From NCBI RefSeq assembly GCF_016411865.1, contig NZ_JAEKJA010000001.1, positions 434,001-498,000 of the forward strand: a DNA stretch of 64,000 nt. Reading direction: 5' to 3'. Each line of letters begins with the position of its first letter. Within the stretch, counting starts at the first letter, position 1. Under the pieces are notes generated by a model. That model was given only the letters and a program-made list of their open reading frames with translations, did not search any database and had not been told where the DNA came from. Both the position numbers and the translations under genes were made by a program. The DNA is from Acuticoccus mangrovi (GTDB taxonomy: Bacteria > Pseudomonadota > Alphaproteobacteria > Rhizobiales > Amorphaceae). Below, piece by piece: positions 37,868 to 47,469 of this stretch.

Positions 37868-39259
37868 ATGAACCAACACAACCGCCCGACCAACGTCGCC
37901 GCGCGCGCCGTAACCGGTCACGGTCACGTCGATCCCAGCGAGGCCTATTGGGACCCGGCGCTCGAAACTCAGAGTCGGGACGCGTGGGAGGCGATGAAGC
38001 TCGACCTTCTGAAACGCCATCTGCGCCACGCCTACGACAACGCCCCCTACTATCGCCGAAGCTTCGACGCCGCCGAGGTCCATCCCGACGACGTGAAGAC
38101 CCTCGACGATCTCAGCCGCTTTCCGACGATCAACAAGTCGGTGCTGCGCGAGCGGCAGGAGGCGAAGCCGCTCCTGGGCGATCTCGCCGCCGTCCCGGAG
38201 GACGAGGTGGTCTACGTCTCGGCCTCGTCCGGCTCCACCGGCGTCCCCACCGTCTCCCCCTTCACCCAGTCCGATTTCGACGAGTGGATCGACTACGAGG
38301 CGCGCCAATTCTGGTCGTCCGGCCTGCGCCCGCAGGACCGCTACTGCCACTCGCTGAACTTCTCGCTCTTCATCGGCGGCCCCTGCGTGCTCGGCGCGCA
38401 GAAGCTCGGCGCCCTGTCGATCCACGGCGGCACGGTGCCGTCGGAGCGGCTTCTCACCATGCTGAAGACCTTCCAGGCGACGGCGATGTGGACCACCCCG
38501 TCCTACGCCTGGTATCTCGGCGAGACCGCCGTCAAGGAAGGGATCGACCCACGCAAGGACCTCGCGGTGAAGCGCATCTTCGTGGCCGGTGAGCCGGGTG
38601 GCTCCATCCCGGAGACGCGCCGGCGCATCGAGGATCTCTGGGGCGCCGACGTCTACGACTACTACGGCCTCTCCGACATCTTCGGCGCGTGCGCGGGCAT
38701 GTGCGAGGCGAAGGACGGCCTCCACTGGGCCGAGGACCACATCCACGTCGAGGTGATCGACCCGGAGACCGGGCTGCACGTTCCGCCCGGCGGGCGCGGC
38801 GAGATGGTGCTGACGACGCTCAAGAAGCGCGCCCGCCCGCTGATCCGCTTCCGCACCGGCGACATCGTCTCCTTCACCGACAAGCCGTGCAGCTGCGGGC
38901 GGACCTCCATTCGTCTCCTCGGCGTGCACGGCCGGCTCGACGACATGCTGGTGATCCGCGGCGTCAACATCTTCCCCTCCGACGTCGAGGCGATCATCCG
39001 CAAGGACCACGACTTCACCGGCGAATATCGCCTCATCGTGGAGCGGGTGAACCACCTCGATCAGCTCACGGTGGAGGCGGAGCGCATCCGCGGCTTCAAC
39101 GGGACCGACGAGGAGCTCGCCAAGCGTCTCAAGGACCACATCAAGGCGGTGAGCGGCGTCGGGGCGAAGGTGTCGATCCTCGACGCCGACAGCCTGCCGC
39201 GCGGCACGCACAAGGCGAAGCGCGTGGAGGACCGCCGCGATCACGTCTGGACGGCCTGA
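37868..39259 (+). CDS. Phenylacetate-CoA ligase-type (PaaK-like) CoA ligase
   Basis: A 463-residue ANL enzyme of the PaaK branch. Motifs are YVSASSGSTGVPTVSPFTQ (P-loop), DVYDYYGLSDIFGACAGMCE, the hinge RLLGVHGRLDDMLVIRGVNI FPSDVE and the late LPRGTHKAKRVEDRR, with PaaK length and C-terminal fold. Metal-binding-like cysteines occur in KPCSCGRTS. It likely activates an aryl or small carboxylic acid to its CoA ester. No other phenylacetate-pathway gene is near, so the substrate may differ. A strong GAGGAG ribosome site precedes the ATG. Confidence 0.88.
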   Translation: MNQHNRPTNVAARAVTGHGHVDPSEAYWDPALETQSRDAWEAMKLDLLKRHLRHAYDNAPYYRRSFDAAEVHPDDVKTLDDLSRFPTINKSVLRERQEAKPLLGDLAAVPEDEVVYVSASSGSTGVPTVSPFTQSDFDEWIDYEARQFWSSGLRPQDRYCHSLNFSLFIGGPCVLGAQKLGALSIHGGTVPSERLLTMLKTFQATAMWTTPSYAWYLGETAVKEGIDPRKDLAVKRIFVAGEPGGSIPETRRRIEDLWGADVYDYYGLSDIFGACAGMCEAKDGLHWAEDHIHVEVIDPETGLHVPPGGRGEMVLTTLKKRARPLIRFRTGDIVSFTDKPCSCGRTSIRLLGVHGRLDDMLVIRGVNIFPSDVEAIIRKDHDFTGEYRLIVERVNHLDQLTVEAERIRGFNGTDEELAKRLKDHIKAVSGVGAKVSILDADSLPRGTHKAKRVEDRRDHVWTA

Positions 39260-39278
39260 CCGGGCGCCCTTGCGGCAG

Positions 39279-39318
39279 GAGCCGGGACCATGAACGCGCG
39301 TTCGTGGCCCGGCTCTAG
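39279..39318. repeat. Palindromic intergenic repeat, copy 1
   Basis: Outer arms GAGCCGGG (39279-39286) and CCCGGCTC (39308-39315, continuing TAG) enclose the perfect core GAACGCGCGTTC (39292-39303). It sits in the convergent gap between the PaaK-like gene and pdxH, where it can also fold as a bidirectional terminator. The same core and arms recur near 43.4 and 52.2 kb. Confidence 0.7.
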
Positions 39319-39339
39319 CGGGCAGATGGCGCGCGACGG

Positions 39340-39954
39340 TTAGGGGAAGAGGCGCTCGACGGCCCATCCCGCGCCGTCGCGCAGGTAGCGAAAGCGGTCG
39401 TGGAGGCGGAAGGCGCCGTCCTTCCAGAACTCGATCTGCGTCGGCGTGATGCGGTAGCCCGACCAGTGCGGCGGGCGCGGCACGTCGCTCGGAAACTCCG
39501 CCTCGCGGGCGGCGACGCGGGCTTCGAGCTCGGCCCTGTCGGCGGCCGGCCGCGACTGGTCCGAGGCCCAGGCCCCGAGCTGGCTGAGGCGCGGACGGCT
39601 GGCGAAATAGGCGTCCGCCTCGGCGGCGGTGACGGGTGTGACCGGTCCGCGCACCCGCACCTGACGGCGCAGGCTCTTCCAGTGGAAGAGCAGCGCGGCG
39701 CGGGGCTGACCGGCAAGCTCCGTCCCCTTGGCGCTCTCGGTGTTGGTGTAGAACACGAAGCCGTCCTCGTCGTGCCCCTTGAGGAGCACCATGCGCAGGT
39801 CGGGCATCCCCTCGGCGTCCACGGTGGCGAGCGCCATCGCGTGGGGATCGTTGATCTCCGACTGGCAGGCCTCCTCGAACCAGGCCGAGAACAGGGCGAT
39901 GGGGGCTGGAGCTTGTCCGTTGCGGACAAGCTCGTCGCTAAGGCTCGCGCTCAT
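39340..39954 (-). CDS. pdxH: Pyridoxamine 5'-phosphate oxidase
   Basis: A 204-residue FMN enzyme that makes pyridoxal 5'-phosphate. Family blocks are [38 protein letters not shown] (FMN/PLP contacts), [53 protein letters not shown] and the terminal WAVERLFP. The ATG at 39954 is favoured; a GTG two codons upstream (39960) is possible. It is divergent from the DnaJ gene, the common alphaproteobacterial pdxH-dnaJ arrangement. Confidence 0.95.
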   Translation of the reverse strand: MSASLSDELVRNGQAPAPIALFSAWFEEACQSEINDPHAMALATVDAEGMPDLRMVLLKGHDEDGFVFYTNTESAKGTELAGQPRAALLFHWKSLRRQVRVRGPVTPVTAAEADAYFASRPRLSQLGAWASDQSRPAADRAELEARVAAREAEFPSDVPRPPHWSGYRITPTQIEFWKDGAFRLHDRFRYLRDGAGWAVERLFP

Positions 39955-40057
39955 CGCCACTCGCTACTACATAGAGAAGTCTTCATAGTTCACCGTTCTT
40001 GGGGATGACCGGAAAGGGCGGCTTGCCCTTTGCCGACAGTCGCATGATTGGACACGG

Positions 40058-41077
40058 ATGGCGCGCGATCCTTACACAGTCCTCGGAGTATCGAAGTCCG
40101 CTTCGGAAAGCGAGATCAAGTCCGCTTACCGTCGGCTGGCCAAACGCTATCACCCGGACACCAACGCGGACGACCCGAAAGCACAGGAGCGTTTCGCCGA
40201 GGTAAACGGGGCTTACGAGATCGTCGGCGACAAGGACAAGCGGAAGCAGTTCGACCGCGGCGAGATCGACGCCGACGGGCACCCGCGCTTTACCGGAGGC
40301 TATCAGCCGGGGGGCGGCAGCGGCGGTGACCCGTTCGCCGGCTTCGGGGGCTTTTCCGGCTTTTCCCGTGGCGCGGGCGGGGCGCGCGGCGGCGAGGCCG
40401 GCGCCGGTGGCGGCGCCAACCGGACGTGGCGCTTCACCTCCGACGGGACGAGCGGGGTCGACGAGATCCTGCGCGAGTTCATGAATGGCGGCGGGCGCGG
40501 CGGCACCGGCCGGCAGTCCGGCTTCGGCAGCGGCGGTGGCGGGTCGGAGCGGGGCGCCGATCTCGAAGTGGTCGTGACGGTGACGCTGGAGGATCTCGCG
40601 AGCGAGGACAAGCTGCGCGTCTCGCTGCCGACGGGGCGCACCGTCGACGTGACGCTTCCGGCGGGCGCCGAGCCCGATCAGCAGATCCGCCTGCGCGGTC
40701 TCGGCCACGAGAGCCTGACGGGCGGCCCGGCGGGCGATGCGATCCTGACGCTGCGCATCGCCGCCCACCCGATCTTCACTCGCGACGGGGCCAACCTGAA
40801 GCTCGATCTGCCGGTGACGCTCTACGACGCCGCCCTCGGCGCCAAGGTGCGCGCGCCGACGCTGACGGGGTCGGTCAACATCACGGTGCCGCCGGGATCC
40901 TCCAGCGGCAAGACGCTGCGTCTGCGCGGTCTCGGCCTTCCGAGCAAGGCCGGCGGCAAGGGCGATCTGCTGGTGACGCTTCTCATCGACCTGCCGCGCG
41001 AGCTGCCGGACGACTTCCTCGACATGATGCGCGAGTGGCGGGAGGATCACCCCTATCAGCCCCGCTCCCCCGGCTGA
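40058..41077 (+). CDS. DnaJ-type co-chaperone (CbpA-like, no zinc fingers)
   Basis: A 339-residue Hsp40. The J domain is at residues 1-70 with the Hsp70-stimulating HPD in RYHPDTNADDP. A Gly/Phe-rich linker follows (about 85-165, GGFSGFSRGAGGARGGEAG), then the C-terminal substrate-binding beta domains (VTVTLEDLASEDKLRVSLP, LRGLGLPSKAGGKGDLLVTL). No CXXCXGXG zinc-finger repeats, so it belongs to the CbpA/type B group and not canonical DnaJ. It assists DnaK in the cytosol. No heat-shock promoter is obvious in the 103-bp gap to pdxH. Confidence 0.92.
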   Translation: MARDPYTVLGVSKSASESEIKSAYRRLAKRYHPDTNADDPKAQERFAEVNGAYEIVGDKDKRKQFDRGEIDADGHPRFTGGYQPGGGSGGDPFAGFGGFSGFSRGAGGARGGEAGAGGGANRTWRFTSDGTSGVDEILREFMNGGGRGGTGRQSGFGSGGGGSERGADLEVVVTVTLEDLASEDKLRVSLPTGRTVDVTLPAGAEPDQQIRLRGLGHESLTGGPAGDAILTLRIAAHPIFTRDGANLKLDLPVTLYDAALGAKVRAPTLTGSVNITVPPGSSSGKTLRLRGLGLPSKAGGKGDLLVTLLIDLPRELPDDFLDMMREWREDHPYQPRSPG

Positions 41078-41108
41078 GCCTGAAGCCCATTCCGGCTGAG
41101 CCCGTGGG

Positions 41109-41693
41109 TTAACGCAGCCCCGGGCGCCGGCGGTCGATCACCGCGCGCAGGTGGTCGATCAGCCAGTCGGCGTGGAGCCGTAGGCCGGCCGCGGAGAGCG
41201 GACCGCGAGGCCGGGCGAGGGGCACGTGCACGAAGAGGGCCGCCCGGCTGACGGCGAGGGCGGCACCATAGCCCGCATTGCAGATATAGGCGCCGGCGCT
41301 GTCGCTAGCGGTCACCGGAAAACCCCGCCGCCGCGCCGCCTGCACCAGGCGCGGGACGTCGAAGCCCGTGTGGCGGAAGCGGAGGGGGGCGGCCGTCGGG
41401 GTCTCGCCGGAGGCGTCTTCCATGGCGCCCGCGACGGGGTGGGCGAAGCGCTCGTAGCGGATCCGGTGCGCCCGGGCGGCGACGCCGAACATCAGGACGC
41501 CGTCCATACCCTGCGCGAGGCGGGTGAGCTCGCGGCCGACGTTCCAGTGGGTGTCGAGGCATGCGGCGGTGACGCCGGGCGGCGGGCTCTCGGCGATGGC
41601 GCGGACCAATACCTCGGTGGGGTTCTCCGGCACGCCCGGGAAGGGGCCGAAGCCCGTCACGAGCAGGCGCGGATGGCCGAACGCCCGGCTCAC
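41109..41693 (-). CDS. Pyroglutamyl-peptidase I-like protein (peptidase C15)
   Basis: About 194 residues from a GTG overlapping the meaB stop. C15 features are VTGFGPFPGVPENPTEVLV at the N-terminus, a Glu in RIRYERFAHP, the catalytic Cys in SDSAGAYICNAGYGAAL and the His in ALFVHVPLA, giving the Glu-Cys-His triad. It would remove N-terminal pyroglutamate from peptides. It is slightly shorter and more diverged than typical Pcp (about 200-215 residues), so activity on pyroglutamyl substrates is not certain. It is translationally coupled to meaB. Confidence 0.78.
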   Translation of the reverse strand: MSRAFGHPRLLVTGFGPFPGVPENPTEVLVRAIAESPPPGVTAACLDTHWNVGRELTRLAQGMDGVLMFGVAARAHRIRYERFAHPVAGAMEDASGETPTAAPLRFRHTGFDVPRLVQAARRRGFPVTASDSAGAYICNAGYGAALAVSRAALFVHVPLARPRGPLSAAGLRLHADWLIDHLRAVIDRRRPGLR

Positions 41694-42649
41694 GGCAGAA
41701 GATCCAGGATGGAGCGTGCGGCAAGGCTCGGGGCGAGCCGGCCCTCGCGCACGGCGGTCTCCGCCTCGGCGCGGGCGGCGCCGGCATGGGCGGCGAGGTA
41801 GTCCTCGAGCCCGTCGCGCACCATGTCGCGCATCCAGGTCACCCCCTGCTCGCGACGCCGCGCATCGAGCCGCCCGTCGGCGGCGAGGCCGTCGCGGTGG
41901 GCGAGGATCGCCGTCCACAAGGCGTCGAGCCGGTCGCCCGTCGCCGCCGAGAGGGTGAGGATCGTCGGCGTCGTCTCCGAGGCGAGGATCTTCACCGCGC
42001 TGAGAAGCTCGGCGGCGGCCCGGCGGGCGGCGTGGACGTTCGCCCCGTCGGCCTTGTTGACGGCGATGATGTCGGCCCGCTCCAAGAGACCCTTCTTGAT
42101 GCCCTGGAGCTCGTCGCCGGCGCCTGGAAGCATCAGCGCCACGAACGTGTCGACCATCTCGGCGACGGCGGTCTCGGACTGGCCGACGCCCACCGTCTCC
42201 ACGATCACCACGTCGAAGCCGGCGGCCTCCGTCAGGAGCATCGCTTCGCGCGTGCGCGCGGCGACGCCGCCGAGGGAGCCGGCCGAGGGGGAGGGGCGGA
42301 TAAAGGCCGCGTCTGCGGTGGCAAGGTGCGTCATGCGCGTCTTGTCGCCGAGGATCGCACCGCCGGTGCGGGTGGAGGAGGGATCGATCGCGAGGACGGC
42401 GACGCGGTGCCCCTCTTCGATGAGGCGCATGCCGAGCGCGTCGATGAGGGTGGACTTGCCGACGCCGGGCACGCCGGTGATGCCGACACGGATCGCCTTG
42501 CCGGTGCGCTCGATCAGGGCTTGGACGAGGTCGCTGCCCTCGCGCCGCCGCTCCGGGCGGCGCGATTCGACGAGCGTGATGGCGCGGGCGAGGGCCGCCC
42601 GCTCGCCCGCCGCCACGCGACGGGCAAGATCGGTCAGCTCGCGTGCCAC
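41690..42649 (-). CDS. meaB: Methylmalonyl-CoA mutase-associated GTPase MeaB
   Basis: A 319-residue G3E-family P-loop GTPase that protects and assists loading of adenosylcobalamin into methylmalonyl-CoA mutase. Motifs are Walker A GITGVPGVGKSTLIDALG, the AIDPSSTRTGGAILGDKTRM switch region, Walker B-like VIVETVGVGQSE and the base-specificity NKADG. A C-terminal dimerisation helix follows. The GTG start at 42649 lies inside the 3' end of the lipoprotein gene (16-base overlap). mutA/mutB lie 1.2 kb upstream on the same strand. Confidence 0.95.
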   Translation of the reverse strand: MARELTDLARRVAAGERAALARAITLVESRRPERRREGSDLVQALIERTGKAIRVGITGVPGVGKSTLIDALGMRLIEEGHRVAVLAIDPSSTRTGGAILGDKTRMTHLATADAAFIRPSPSAGSLGGVAARTREAMLLTEAAGFDVVIVETVGVGQSETAVAEMVDTFVALMLPGAGDELQGIKKGLLERADIIAVNKADGANVHAARRAAAELLSAVKILASETTPTILTLSAATGDRLDALWTAILAHRDGLAADGRLDARRREQGVTWMRDMVRDGLEDYLAAHAGAARAEAETAVREGRLAPSLAARSILDLLP

Positions 42650-43203
42650 ACGATCCGCTGCAGCTCGGCGCGCTTCAGATCCTCCGCGGAGGCGAGCTGG
42701 TCGAACGGGCCGTCATATTGGGGGATCGAGAAGACGAGGGTGACGTGGCTCGCCCCCCGCGCCTTGCACACCGCCATGCCGCGCCACAGGGCGTGGCCGT
42801 TGCGGCAGTCGCGACGGCTGACGCCGGCTTGCGCCATCGTCATGCCGATGCGCTCGCCGTTGGGCCCGGCGAGATGCTGCACGACGCCGTGGATCTCGCC
42901 CACGGTGTTGCCCGGTCCCTTGAAGAACTGCACCGCCTGGACGTCGCCGATGAAGGCGGCCTGGGTCCACACAGTGTTGTCTTCCTTGGCGGTCTGGATC
43001 GGGCGGATCTCCGCACCGGGGGCGACCTTGGCGAGGGCGGCCTCGGTGTAGGGGGTGCCGGAGCGAATCTCGCCGGCGCCGTCGTCGGTGATCACGAGCC
43101 AGGTGCTCGGAGACACTTGGGACTCCGTCAACGGCTCGGCAGGCGTTGCCACACAGCCGGCAACGCTCAACAGAAGGAGGGGGATGAGCAGGACTCGAAG
43201 CAT
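42634..43203 (-). CDS. Predicted lipoprotein of unknown function (possibly DUF1131-like)
   Basis: A 189-residue protein starting MLRVLLIPLLLLSVAGCVAT, a lipoprotein signal with lipobox Cys17. The mature part includes GAGEIRSGTPYTEAALAKVA, GEIHGVVQHLAGPNGERIGM and two further cysteines (RRDCRNG, MAVCKARG) that could form a disulfide. The middle region resembles DUF1131/YfeY-type RpoE-regulated lipoproteins, but I recognise this only weakly. It is an envelope protein oddly placed in the meaB operon, with its own palindromic element about 77 bp upstream. Confidence 0.75.
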   Translation of the reverse strand: MLRVLLIPLLLLSVAGCVATPAEPLTESQVSPSTWLVITDDGAGEIRSGTPYTEAALAKVAPGAEIRPIQTAKEDNTVWTQAAFIGDVQAVQFFKGPGNTVGEIHGVVQHLAGPNGERIGMTMAQAGVSRRDCRNGHALWRGMAVCKARGASHVTLVFSIPQYDGPFDQLASAEDLKRAELQRIVWHAS

Positions 43204-43279
43204 GCATGCGCACTATCAAATAGCCGCATTTCTGTCAGGCGGCGCCCGACGATAGCCTCAATTCCGAGGAAATCACCCA

Positions 43280-43302
43280 CCGACAATTGTCGCGATTGTC
43301 GG
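43280..43302. promoter_or_regulatory. Nested palindromes upstream of the lipoprotein gene
   Basis: CCGACAAT (43280-43287) and ATTGTCGG (43295-43302) form a perfect dyad, and the overlapping CGACAATTGTCG (43281-43292) is itself a perfect palindrome. The three GACAAT/ATTGTC half-sites look like an operator for a dimeric regulator of the lipoprotein-meaB-pcp unit. The regulator is not identifiable. Confidence 0.45.
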
Positions 43303-43366
43303 AAAATGCCTCGGATCCGGCTGCGCTGGACCCTGCATCACAAATGCGGGAGGACGCAACCGGGTG

Positions 43367-43393
43367 GAGCACCGGAACGCGCGTTCTCGGCTC
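43367..43393. repeat. Palindromic intergenic repeat, copy 2
   Basis: The core GAACGCGCGTTC (43375-43386) is flanked by GAGCACCG and CTCGGCTC, degenerate versions of the outer arms of the copies at 39.3 and 52.2 kb. It lies just after the cdd stop on the minus strand and may act as its terminator. Confidence 0.6.
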
Positions 43394-43418
43394 GTTCCGT
43401 TTCTTTATGGTTAATCGA

Positions 43419-43865
43419 TCAGCCTCCGGCGAGGCGGTCGGGGCCGAAGGCGTGCGGCAGGATCTCGCGGAAGGGGGCGCGCAGCGTCTGCGTCCCGTCG
43501 CGCGACTGGACGAGGACGATGGCGTCGCCGCCGGCGAACTCGGCGATCATCTGGCGGCAGCGGCCACAGGGGGTGGCGAGCGTCGGACCGTCGGGCGCTG
43601 CCGCCGGGTAGCCCACCACCGCGACGTGGGTGAGGGTGCGCACGCCCGCAACCGCGGCGGCGGCGATGGCGTTGGCCTCGGCGCACAGGCTGAGGCCGTA
43701 GGAGGCGTTCTCGACGTTGGCGGCGGTGAAGATGCGGCCGTCCTCGGCCCGCACGGCGGCGCCCACGTGAAAGTTCGAGTAGGGGGCGTAGGCGTTGTCG
43801 GCGGCGGCGCGCGCCGCGGCGATCAACGCCTTCTCGTCGTCGCTCAGCTCACTCGGCTGCGGCAC
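43419..43865 (-). CDS. cdd: Cytidine deaminase
   Basis: A 148-residue zinc enzyme that converts (deoxy)cytidine to (deoxy)uridine for pyrimidine salvage. Motifs are [14 protein letters not shown], the zinc/acid [10 protein letters not shown] (Cys and catalytic Glu) and [10 protein letters not shown] (two zinc cysteines), as in the small tetrameric Cdd. The GTG at 43865 ([14 protein letters not shown]) overlaps the mutB 3' end by 17 bases; a longer frame from 43919 would overlap by 71 bases and starts with low-complexity arginines. Co-transcription with mutB is likely, although the pathways are unrelated. Confidence 0.9.
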   Translation of the reverse strand: MPQPSELSDDEKALIAAARAAADNAYAPYSNFHVGAAVRAEDGRIFTAANVENASYGLSLCAEANAIAAAAVAGVRTLTHVAVVGYPAAAPDGPTLATPCGRCRQMIAEFAGGDAIVLVQSRDGTQTLRAPFREILPHAFGPDRLAGG

Positions 43866-45996
43866 GCGGCGCGTATCCGAGCTGGGCGTTGAGTGTATCG
43901 AGCAGCGTCTCCGCCGCATCGGCGATCACGGTGCCGGGCGGGAAGATCGCCGCCGCCCCCATCTCGCGCAGCTCGGCCACGTCACCGGGCGGGATCACGC
44001 CGCCGATGGCGATGAGAATGTCGGAGCGACCCTCCTTGGCGAGCGCGTCGCGCAGCGCCGGCAGGAGCGCGAGGTGGGACCCTGCGAGAGAGGAGACGCC
44101 GACGATGTGCACGTCGTTGTCGACGGCCTGACGCGCGCACTCTTCGGGCGTGGCGAAGAGGGGGCCGATATCGACGTCGAAGCCGAGATCGGCGAAGGCG
44201 GAGGCGATCACCTTCTGGCCCCGGTCGTGCCCGTCTTGGCCCATCTTGGCGACGAGGATGCGCGGGCGGCGCCCGTCGTGCTCGGCGAAGGCGTCGGCCT
44301 CGCGGCGGACGGCATCGATACGCTCACCCATCTTGCCGGACTCCCGTTTGTAGACGCCGGTGATCGCCTTGATGTCGGCGGTGTGGCGGCCGAAGGCGCG
44401 CTCCATGGCGTCGCTCATCTCGCCGACGGTCGCCTTGGCGCGGGCCGCCTCGATGCACAGGGCGAGGAGGTTGGCATCGCCTTTGGCGCCGTTCTCGAGC
44501 GCCGAGAGGGCGGCCTTCGTTGCCCTCTCGTCGCGCTCGGCCCGCAGCCGCTCCAGCTTCTCGATCTGGCGGCGGCGCACGTCGGCGTTGTCGACCTTGA
44601 GGACCTCGATCGCCTCCTCGTCGGCGGTCTTGTACTTGTTGACGCCCACCACCGTCTGCTCGCCCGAATCGATGCGTGCCTGCGCCTTGGCGGCCGCCTC
44701 CTCGATGCGCAGCTTGGGCGTGCCCGCCTCGATCGCCTTCGCCATGCCACCCATCGCCTCCACCTCCTCGATGTGGGTGAGGGCGCGGGCGGCGAGGTCG
44801 TGGGTCAGCGCCTCGATCGCCGGCGATCCGCCCCACGGGTCGACGAAGCGCGTGGTGCCGGACTCCTCGGCGAGCACCAGCTGGGTGTTGCGGGCGATGC
44901 GGGCGGAGAAGTCGGTGGGCAGCGCCAGCGCCTCGTCGAGGGCGTTGGTGTGGAGCGACTGGGTGCCGCCCTGGGTCGCCCCCATCGCCTCGATCATGGT
45001 GCGGGCGACGTTGTTGTAGACGTCCTGGGCCGTCAGCGACCAACCGGAGGTCTGGCAATGGGTCCTGAGCGACAGCGAGCGGGGGTTGTTGGGGCGGAAC
45101 TCCTTCTCGATGAGCTTCGCCCAGAGGTAGCGGCCGGCCCGCATCTTGGCGACTTCCATGAAGAAGTGCATGCCGATCGCCCAGAAGAAGGACAGGCGCG
45201 GGGCGAATTCGTCCACCGTCATCCCCGCCTTGATGCCGGCGCGAACATATTCGAGACCGTCGGCGATGGTGTAGGCGAGTTCGAGGTCCGCCGTCGCCCC
45301 GGCCTCCTGCATGTGATAGCCGGAGATCGAGATGGAGTTGTACTTCGGCATGTGCTGCGCGGTGTAGCGGAAGATGTCCGACACGATGCGCATCGAGGGC
45401 CGCGGCGGGTAGATGAAGGTGTTGCGGACCATGAACTCCTTCAGAATGTCGTTCTGAATGGTGCCCTTGAGGTCGGCCTGGGCGACGCCCTGCTCCTCCG
45501 CCGCCACGATGTAGAGGGCGAGGACGGGCAGCACGGCCCCGTTCATCGTCATCGACACCGTCATCTCGCCGAGGGGGATACCGTCGAAGAGGGTGCGCAT
45601 GTCGAGGATGGAATCGATCGCGACGCCCGCCATGCCGACGTCGCCGGAGACGCGCGGATGGTCCGAATCGTAGCCCCGGTGGGTGGCGAGGTCGAAGGCG
45701 ACGGAAAGGCCCTTCTGTCCCGCCGCGAGGTTGCGCCGGTAGAAGGCGTTCGATTCCTCGGCCGTCGAGAAGCCCGCATATTGGCGGATCGTCCACGGCT
45801 TCTGGACGTACATCGTGGGGTAGGGGCCGCGGATATAAGGCGGCTTGCCGGGCACCGTTTCGATGGGGAGGCCGGCGACGCGGCCGGGGTCGGTCACGGG
45901 ATCGACGCTGATCCCCTCGGGCGTCGTCCAGGGCGCGCCGACGGGGCGTTTCAGCGGGCGGGCGGCATAGTCGATCTTGGTGAAGTCGGGGATCAT
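43849..45996 (-). CDS. mutB: Methylmalonyl-CoA mutase, large (catalytic) subunit
   Basis: A 715-residue adenosylcobalamin enzyme that converts (R)-methylmalonyl-CoA to succinyl-CoA, linking propionate and branched-chain amino-acid breakdown to the TCA cycle. The N-terminal substrate barrel has [40 protein letters not shown] and [16 protein letters not shown]. The C-terminal B12 domain (about 580-715) has the cobalt-ligand motif [15 protein letters not shown] and a GGVIPPGD loop. The ATG at 45996 lies 3 bp after the mutA stop. Confidence 0.97.
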   Translation of the reverse strand: MIPDFTKIDYAARPLKRPVGAPWTTPEGISVDPVTDPGRVAGLPIETVPGKPPYIRGPYPTMYVQKPWTIRQYAGFSTAEESNAFYRRNLAAGQKGLSVAFDLATHRGYDSDHPRVSGDVGMAGVAIDSILDMRTLFDGIPLGEMTVSMTMNGAVLPVLALYIVAAEEQGVAQADLKGTIQNDILKEFMVRNTFIYPPRPSMRIVSDIFRYTAQHMPKYNSISISGYHMQEAGATADLELAYTIADGLEYVRAGIKAGMTVDEFAPRLSFFWAIGMHFFMEVAKMRAGRYLWAKLIEKEFRPNNPRSLSLRTHCQTSGWSLTAQDVYNNVARTMIEAMGATQGGTQSLHTNALDEALALPTDFSARIARNTQLVLAEESGTTRFVDPWGGSPAIEALTHDLAARALTHIEEVEAMGGMAKAIEAGTPKLRIEEAAAKAQARIDSGEQTVVGVNKYKTADEEAIEVLKVDNADVRRRQIEKLERLRAERDERATKAALSALENGAKGDANLLALCIEAARAKATVGEMSDAMERAFGRHTADIKAITGVYKRESGKMGERIDAVRREADAFAEHDGRRPRILVAKMGQDGHDRGQKVIASAFADLGFDVDIGPLFATPEECARQAVDNDVHIVGVSSLAGSHLALLPALRDALAKEGRSDILIAIGGVIPPGDVAELREMGAAAIFPPGTVIADAAETLLDTLNAQLGYAPRAAAE

Positions 45997-45999
45997 GGG

Positions 46000-47469
46000 T
46001 CAGCCCTCGAATGGGCGCGCGGCGCGGGCCGGGGGAAGCGGTGGAGCGGTGATCGTCGACGCCGGCAGCGCGGCAGCGAGGTCGGCAAGGCTCGCCCCGG
46101 CGCCGGCGGCGGCGAGGAGGGCGGCGAAGCCGTCGCCCTCGACGGGCCGCACGTGCCGGGTCGGCGCCTCGACGGGCGCGATCTGCGGAACGGGCGTCGG
46201 CGCCGGCGGCGGATGGCGGGTCACGCCGATCATGACTTTCTCACCGTCGGCAAGGGCCGCCTCGCTCGCCTCGGCCGCCGCGGTGACGGCGTCGGCGACG
46301 GTGCCGGACGCGATCGCCGCCGTCAGCCCCTCCCGCTCGTAGGCCTGGAAGAGACGCCAGGCCTCCTCGGCGATCGCGTCGGTATAGGCCTCGATGGCGC
46401 CGGCGCCGGCGGCCGGATCGCACAACATGTCGACGTGCGATTCCTCCAACAGAAGCGTCTGGACGTTGCGGGCCATCCGGCGGGCGAAGGGGCTGGCGGC
46501 GGCGTCGAAGGCGCGCACCGTCACGCTGTCGGCCCCGCCGACGCCGGCGGCGAAGGCGGCGATGGTGAGGCGCAGAAGGTTCGTCTGCGGGTCGGAGAAG
46601 GAGAGCATCCGCGCCGTGGTGGTGGCGTGGAGGGTGAGGGGGCGGTCGACCCCGCAGGCGGCGGCGAGAAGCCCGTGCAGGCGGCGGGCGGCGCGCATCT
46701 TGGCAATGGTGGCGAACTCGTCGACGTCGGCGCAGAGGGCGATCTCGATCGCCGGCAGCGAGACGTCGGGGGCGATCCCCTCGCCGTCGAGGGCGCGGGC
46801 GAGGGCGGCGGTGGCGGCGAGGGCGAAGGCCACCTCGTGCGCGGGTGTCGCGCCGGCTTCGGCGAGGGGGCGCGCGTCGGCGGTGAGGAGCGTTCCGGCG
46901 AGGCCTGCCTCGTCGGCGGTGCGCAGCATTCCGGCAAGGAGTGGAGCGAGGGTCTCGGGGGCCGGCCCTTCGCCCGCCGCTGCGAGGCTGCCGAACGGAT
47001 CGACGCCGCCCGACAGCACCATCGGCGGTGTGCCGCGGCTCCGGGCGAGCGCGAGGAGGAGGGCGAGCGCCGGCAGACCCCGCGCGCCGGCCTCCAGGCG
47101 CACCGAACAATGGTCGAGCAGGATGCCGGCAAGCGCCTCGTCGAGCCCGTCCACCGTGTCGGCGAGGAGGCCCCGGCCGTCGGCCCCGGGCGCCCCGGCG
47201 AAGACGAGGGCGAGGCCGGTGGCGCCGTTCTCGAGATCCTCGCGCGCCTGGCGGGCGGGCCCGGCGCCGCCGTCGACCCGCTGTACCACCTGCCAGGGGC
47301 CGGCCTCGGGACGGCCGCTATAGACCGGGTTGCGCGGAGGGTAGATCGGCTCCAGCGTGGGGCCGTCCGCAATCCTCGTGCGCAGCGTGTCGAACGGGGC
47401 GCCCTTCAGCGCCTTTTCCGCCAACGGGCGCCACGCGTCCCAGAGTGCGGCTTCGCCAGTCAGTGCCAT
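46000..47469 (-). CDS. mutA: Methylmalonyl-CoA mutase, small subunit
   Basis: A 489-residue partner of MutB. It aligns with the mutase barrel (WQVVQRVDGG, ATTTARMLSFSDPQTNLLRL, DPAAGAGAIEAYTDAIAEEAW) but has no functional B12-binding motif; the usual degenerate cobalamin domain is short or missing, since the protein ends near PLPPARAARPFEG. It is less conserved than the large subunit, as is normal. It is first in the mutA-mutB-cdd transcription unit; the 62-bp divergent gap to the M20 dipeptidase gene must hold both promoters. Confidence 0.93.
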   Translation of the reverse strand: MALTGEAALWDAWRPLAEKALKGAPFDTLRTRIADGPTLEPIYPPRNPVYSGRPEAGPWQVVQRVDGGAGPARQAREDLENGATGLALVFAGAPGADGRGLLADTVDGLDEALAGILLDHCSVRLEAGARGLPALALLLALARSRGTPPMVLSGGVDPFGSLAAAGEGPAPETLAPLLAGMLRTADEAGLAGTLLTADARPLAEAGATPAHEVAFALAATAALARALDGEGIAPDVSLPAIEIALCADVDEFATIAKMRAARRLHGLLAAACGVDRPLTLHATTTARMLSFSDPQTNLLRLTIAAFAAGVGGADSVTVRAFDAAASPFARRMARNVQTLLLEESHVDMLCDPAAGAGAIEAYTDAIAEEAWRLFQAYEREGLTAAIASGTVADAVTAAAEASEAALADGEKVMIGVTRHPPPAPTPVPQIAPVEAPTRHVRPVEGDGFAALLAAAGAGASLADLAAALPASTITAPPLPPARAARPFEG

